27,923 nucleotides of DNA, from positions 59,666 to 87,588 of the forward strand of contig JAHBMJ010003241.1 of the NCBI GenBank assembly GCA_018398765.1, given 5' to 3'. Position 1 is the first letter of the stretch. Each line of letters opens with the position of its first letter. Both the position numbers and the translations under genes were made by a program. Positions 24,872 to 27,923 of this stretch are shown in pieces. The notes under the pieces are model-generated. The model was not told the origin of the DNA and searched no databases. It was given only the letters and a program-made list of their open reading frames with translations. Source of the stretch: Chromera velia. Its lineage: Eukaryota > Sar > Chromeraceae.

Positions 24872-27335
24872 ACATACACACATACACACAGAGAAAGAGA
24901 GAGAGAGACTCGCACAGCCTCTCTCTCTCGTCCGCTCTCACAGACGCGTGCATCCGCACTTGCAATGCCTGCTGGCGACCGCTGCCTGACACATGAATCT
25001 CAAAGAAACCTCTTTGCAGCAGGCACGCCCTCCAGATGCACTACAAAATACGCCATCACGATTTTCTTTCAGAGTAAAACCTTGACAGTAAAAAGCGTAT
25101 GCCTGGCTGGCTGGCTCTCCAGACTCACACAAGCATTCGAAGATCAGCCAGACCCAGTAGAGGCATCCAGTGAGAGCGACGATACAGACTTTCCAGATCA
25201 ACTTCCCAAGACGCTCCGATGTCGTCTTTGATGGCGAACAGCTGCAAACAGCAAGCAATCATGTGAACTTCTTCTAAAAGTCTTCCCATGGAAAAGGGTT
25301 TTCTCGCCGTTTACTAAACCGAGTCCTTACTTGTGTGTCCCTGCATCACCAGAAAGCCCTCCTAAACAAAGAATAGCTTCAAAGCACTGTTGGCAGAAAG
25401 GGTGGCCAGACAGCTAGGCGTCGAAAGAACAATGACCTCATGGGGTGGCGGAAGAAAGCTGCGTCTCGCTCGCTCGCTGTGTTTCTGTGCTTCCTACGCT
25501 TGGCTTTTGGATGCCCCTGTCTGAGTGTCTTTGAGCTTTCCGCCATTTTGTGATCAGGGTAATCTGGCTGATATTTGTTCATCTACACCCTTGGTACCGT
25601 TCCATATACAAAATTCTTCAAGTATGTGATCGTCTGGCGATTCCCGGATGTGGCAACAAATGTACAAAGGCGTTTCGCAGTCAGTGTAATTCTCTGTTGA
25701 ACATGCATGCGACGGACGGACGTACCGAAAATTGTGCATCGCCCCAAAGGTGTACCCCCAGAAGATTCCGGTCTTTGTCAGAGTGATCGTCAGAAGGGAG
25801 AGCCAATTGGGAGACGAGGGCCACCACCGAAGGACCACCATCGTCCAATAGACAAACTGAACCAGGTAGAAGAGGGGAGTGCCAGACCAGACCTGCAACA
25901 TCATATTATAGTGCATGGAGCCGAGCCATGTCATGGAGGGTTTTCAGATCCAGACAACCATCACAATAGATGAGAGAGGGGTGTGCTAAAGCAGCCAAAG
26001 CATCCCAGCGATAGTTGAGATGGAAAAAAAGGAATATGACAAGCAAGGAAACAATGAAAGCTGGAGGAAGACAGGAACAACGGAAGACGAAATAGAAGAC
26101 CAAACAGACGCCGCCCCGAACTTCCTTGTGTCTGTTCCCTCCTCTCTCTCTTTCGCACACACGCAGATACACAGACAGAGAGGCGGGGGATGAAAGAGGG
26201 GGACTGTGCAGAGCTGTAAAGGAGAAAAGCGGGGAAGGGGCAAGTCACGCGGGGAGGAACGGAGAGTGGCAGGCACACAAGAAGCTATTCGGCAAAGCAA
26301 AAGGGCAACCGGATGGATGGACTAGGGAGAGCGGGGAGAGGGACAAAAGGAGGAGCATCGGCAGAAAGAAAGTCGACGAAAAGCAAAGCAGAGGAAAGCG
26401 CAAGAGGAACAGTTTCGGGAAAAGAGAAGAACGGAGGCAAGGTCGGAAACTTGACGGAGAGAGAAAATACGGACGGGGAGGCGTAGAGGAAAGTGAACGG
26501 AACGTGCACACTACGCGAAAAAGGCATCCAGCTGCACCCACACAGAAGGAAGGCTGCATATTGAACAATGCACAACAGGCACTCCGACCCGTGTCCGGAA
26601 TCCCAATGAAGCCAAGAGCAAATCAAGAGTCTGACCAATGCACCCTCCCACCAAGGAGCAAAAGTCATTTTCGCGTACAAACCAACTGACTGACTGTGAG
26701 AGTGAGAAGCAGAAGTATTCTGGATCTGCACTTCAGCTTCGACTTATACCCAGCGACCTTCCAGAGGCCCTGGAGCCACCGCCGCCTCTGTTTCAGGAAG
26801 TCGCCCCAAGAGAAGGGAGACCGTTCCCACATCAGGCCCTGAACACACAGTCAGTGCCGTCATTTGAACAGGGATCGATATGCTTATACAGTGTACGGAC
26901 AGAGATCAGATTTTGTGACGCAAAAAAACAGACGCAAGAGCAGAATCCAATCAGGAAAGCCGGCCAGCGCAAGCAAGAACCATTTGAACGAATCCTCCCA
27001 CTCACCCGAACAAAACCGAAGCGGACGCCCTTCTCGACTCCCATGAGCGCAAAGCAGGCGTCTTCAGTGATGCTCCCCGCAGGCCCCACGTCAAATGAAA
27101 TTTCTCTCTCACATTTGGCGCTCGTGCACACAAAGCTCCCCTTCATCCCCTGCAGAGGCGCCCGAAAGACTGTGAAGAACAGCCTCATTCTCGCGTAGTC
27201 ATCGATCACTCTCCAGGAGTCCGCAATTGTTGTCGGCAGACAGACGAGAGGTGTGTCGTGCCCGTAGGCAATCACCCCCTGTCCGATTTTGTGGAACCCC
27301 TCATTCCCTCCCTCTGAGTAGTATTCTAGAATTCC
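24712..27335 (-). CDS. Egghead/BRE-3-like GT2 glycosyltransferase, last five exons visible (5' partial)
   Basis: The exons are 27335-27006, 26838-26695, 25892-25726, 25241-25129 and 24833-24712. They join in frame to 291 residues and a TGA stop. Exon 1 has GQGVIAYGHDTPLVCLPTTI, RVIDDYARMRLFFTV, GMKGSFV and GPAGSITEDACFAL, the acceptor-side acidic motif. Exon 2 has WERSPFSWGDFLKQRRRWLQG, holding the QRRRW motif of membrane GT2 enzymes. Exons 3-4 encode hydrophobic segments (TKTGIFWGYTFGAMHNF, VALTGCLYWVWLIFE). Exon 5 ends TASGFHVVKKE plus a short tail, like the egghead C-terminus. Animal egghead/BRE-3 is a GDP-mannose beta-1,4-mannosyltransferase of glycosphingolipid synthesis; that substrate is not proven here. 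The exons carrying the donor-binding Asp residues lie right of the window. Donors are GTGAGT, GTCAGT, GTACGT and GTGAGT. Confidence 0.85.
24840..24908. repeat. (CA)n/(CATA)n/(GA)n microsatellite at the last GT2 acceptor
   Basis: On the sense (minus) strand this reads CT, then TATG, then TG. It runs directly into the CTGCAG acceptor at 24839-24834 of the last GT2 exon, with almost no other polypyrimidine tract. Confidence 0.95.
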
Positions 27336-27747
27336 CTGCAAACGTGCAATCAGAGCACATCACATCAGAAGAAATTCAGTCACCCACTCTTCCGAACGAC
27401 CAAAACCTTCTCTAGCTGAATCCAATCCCTTCAAAGTCATTGCATTCACGGCACTTTCTTCCCTTGATAGAAGATTCGGTGTTATAACACAGAGGCAAAC
27501 AGGTACCATGGGTACAAAAGAAAAAAGCAGGGTGACTAAGACCGGCAGAAGTCAATGGAAGGGAGAAGGAGAAACACAGAGAGAGAGAAACGAAAAAGTA
27601 AAGAACAAAAATGGAAGAACGAAACAAGGAAACAGAGAAAGGCTGGCAGATGGGGGGACAGGAAGAAAAACTGACAAAGAGATGAGAAATAGTGTCTAGT
27701 TTACACGTACAGAAGGACGACGTTTTAACCCCCCTCATCACCGCCGT
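27336..27747. other. Intron sequence upstream of the first visible GT2 exon
   Basis: No exon resembling the upstream part of the egghead family (the conserved acidic donor-binding segment) is found here on the minus strand. I therefore read it as intron. The acceptor TTTGCAG lies at 27342-27336. Confidence 0.5.
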
Positions 27748-27923
27748 CTGTGTGTGTGTGTATGTGTGTATGTGTGTATGTGTGTATGTGTGTGTGTGTG
27801 TGTGTGTGTCTGTCTGTCTGTCTCTCTGTGTGTGCCTGTGTGCGTCTGCGCATGCCTGTCTACGTCTGAATGTGTCTGAATGCGTCTGTGTGTGTGTGTG
27901 TGTGTGTGTCTGTCTGTCTGTCT
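27748..27923. repeat. (TG)n/(TGTATG)n/(CTGT)n microsatellite at the window end
   Basis: Compound TG-rich and CTGT-rich repeat on the plus strand, running to the edge of the window. Confidence 0.95.

Noticed and set aside
24650-25231. Plus-strand frame of 193 codons with a GTAACA donor-like site after VFAQ
   Set aside because: It is antisense to the last two GT2 exons, whose protein matches a known family and whose splice phases agree. It also crosses a CA microsatellite.

Overview
This is a eukaryotic nuclear window. Genes are split by spliceosomal-type introns, intergenic DNA is full of microsatellites, and there is a scaffold gap of 740 N (15912-16651). I place it, as inference only, in an alga or alveolate with a secondary plastid; a chromerid such as Chromera fits best. 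The main reason is that the NDH-2-like gene starts with a signal peptide followed by a basic, Ser-containing, transit-like stretch, as in proteins imported into complex plastids.

Layout. (1) 1-2193/2248, plus: 3' part of a C-methyltransferase gene (PF08484-type C-terminal domain), four exons visible, 5' end outside the window. (2) 2249-3850: no recognisable gene. (3) About 3860-8380: repeat island with a decayed Ty3/gypsy-like retroelement on the minus strand (gag, zinc knuckle, protease, integrase; reverse transcriptase and RNase H missing). (4) 15040-8386, minus: type II NAD(P)H dehydrogenase of the NDC1 kind, three exons that join in frame, with an exceptional C-terminal extension of about 830 residues. 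(5) About 15330-19160: GC-rich island made of three short modules (A, B, C) repeated in both orientations. One A module is interrupted by a 1630-bp DNA transposon with 16-bp inverted ends and an 8-bp target duplication. (6) 19431-20906, plus: intronless GT61 (DUF563) type II membrane glycosyltransferase. (7) 20963-24711: AT-rich intergenic DNA with foldback repeats and microsatellites. (8) 27335-24712, minus: 3' five exons of an egghead/BRE-3-like GT2 glycosyltransferase, 5' end outside the window.

Relations. The methyltransferase and NDC1 genes are tail to tail with the retroelement between their 3' ends. NDC1 and GT61 are head to head with the A/B/C island between their 5' ends. GT61 and the GT2 gene are tail to tail. 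GT61 and GT2 could both act on glycoconjugates in the secretory pathway, but nothing here shows a shared pathway. Gene models were built by hand from frame, family similarity and splice sites. All nine internal junctions keep frame, and all ten donors used (including the one at the end of methyltransferase exon 4) fit GTNNG[TA].

I see no tRNA, rRNA or CRISPR. The most unusual items are the NDC1 extension, the intact transposon insertion footprint, the palindromic A/B/C island around the gap, the CT-then-TG microsatellites oriented toward 3' splice sites, and the frequent C at donor position +3.
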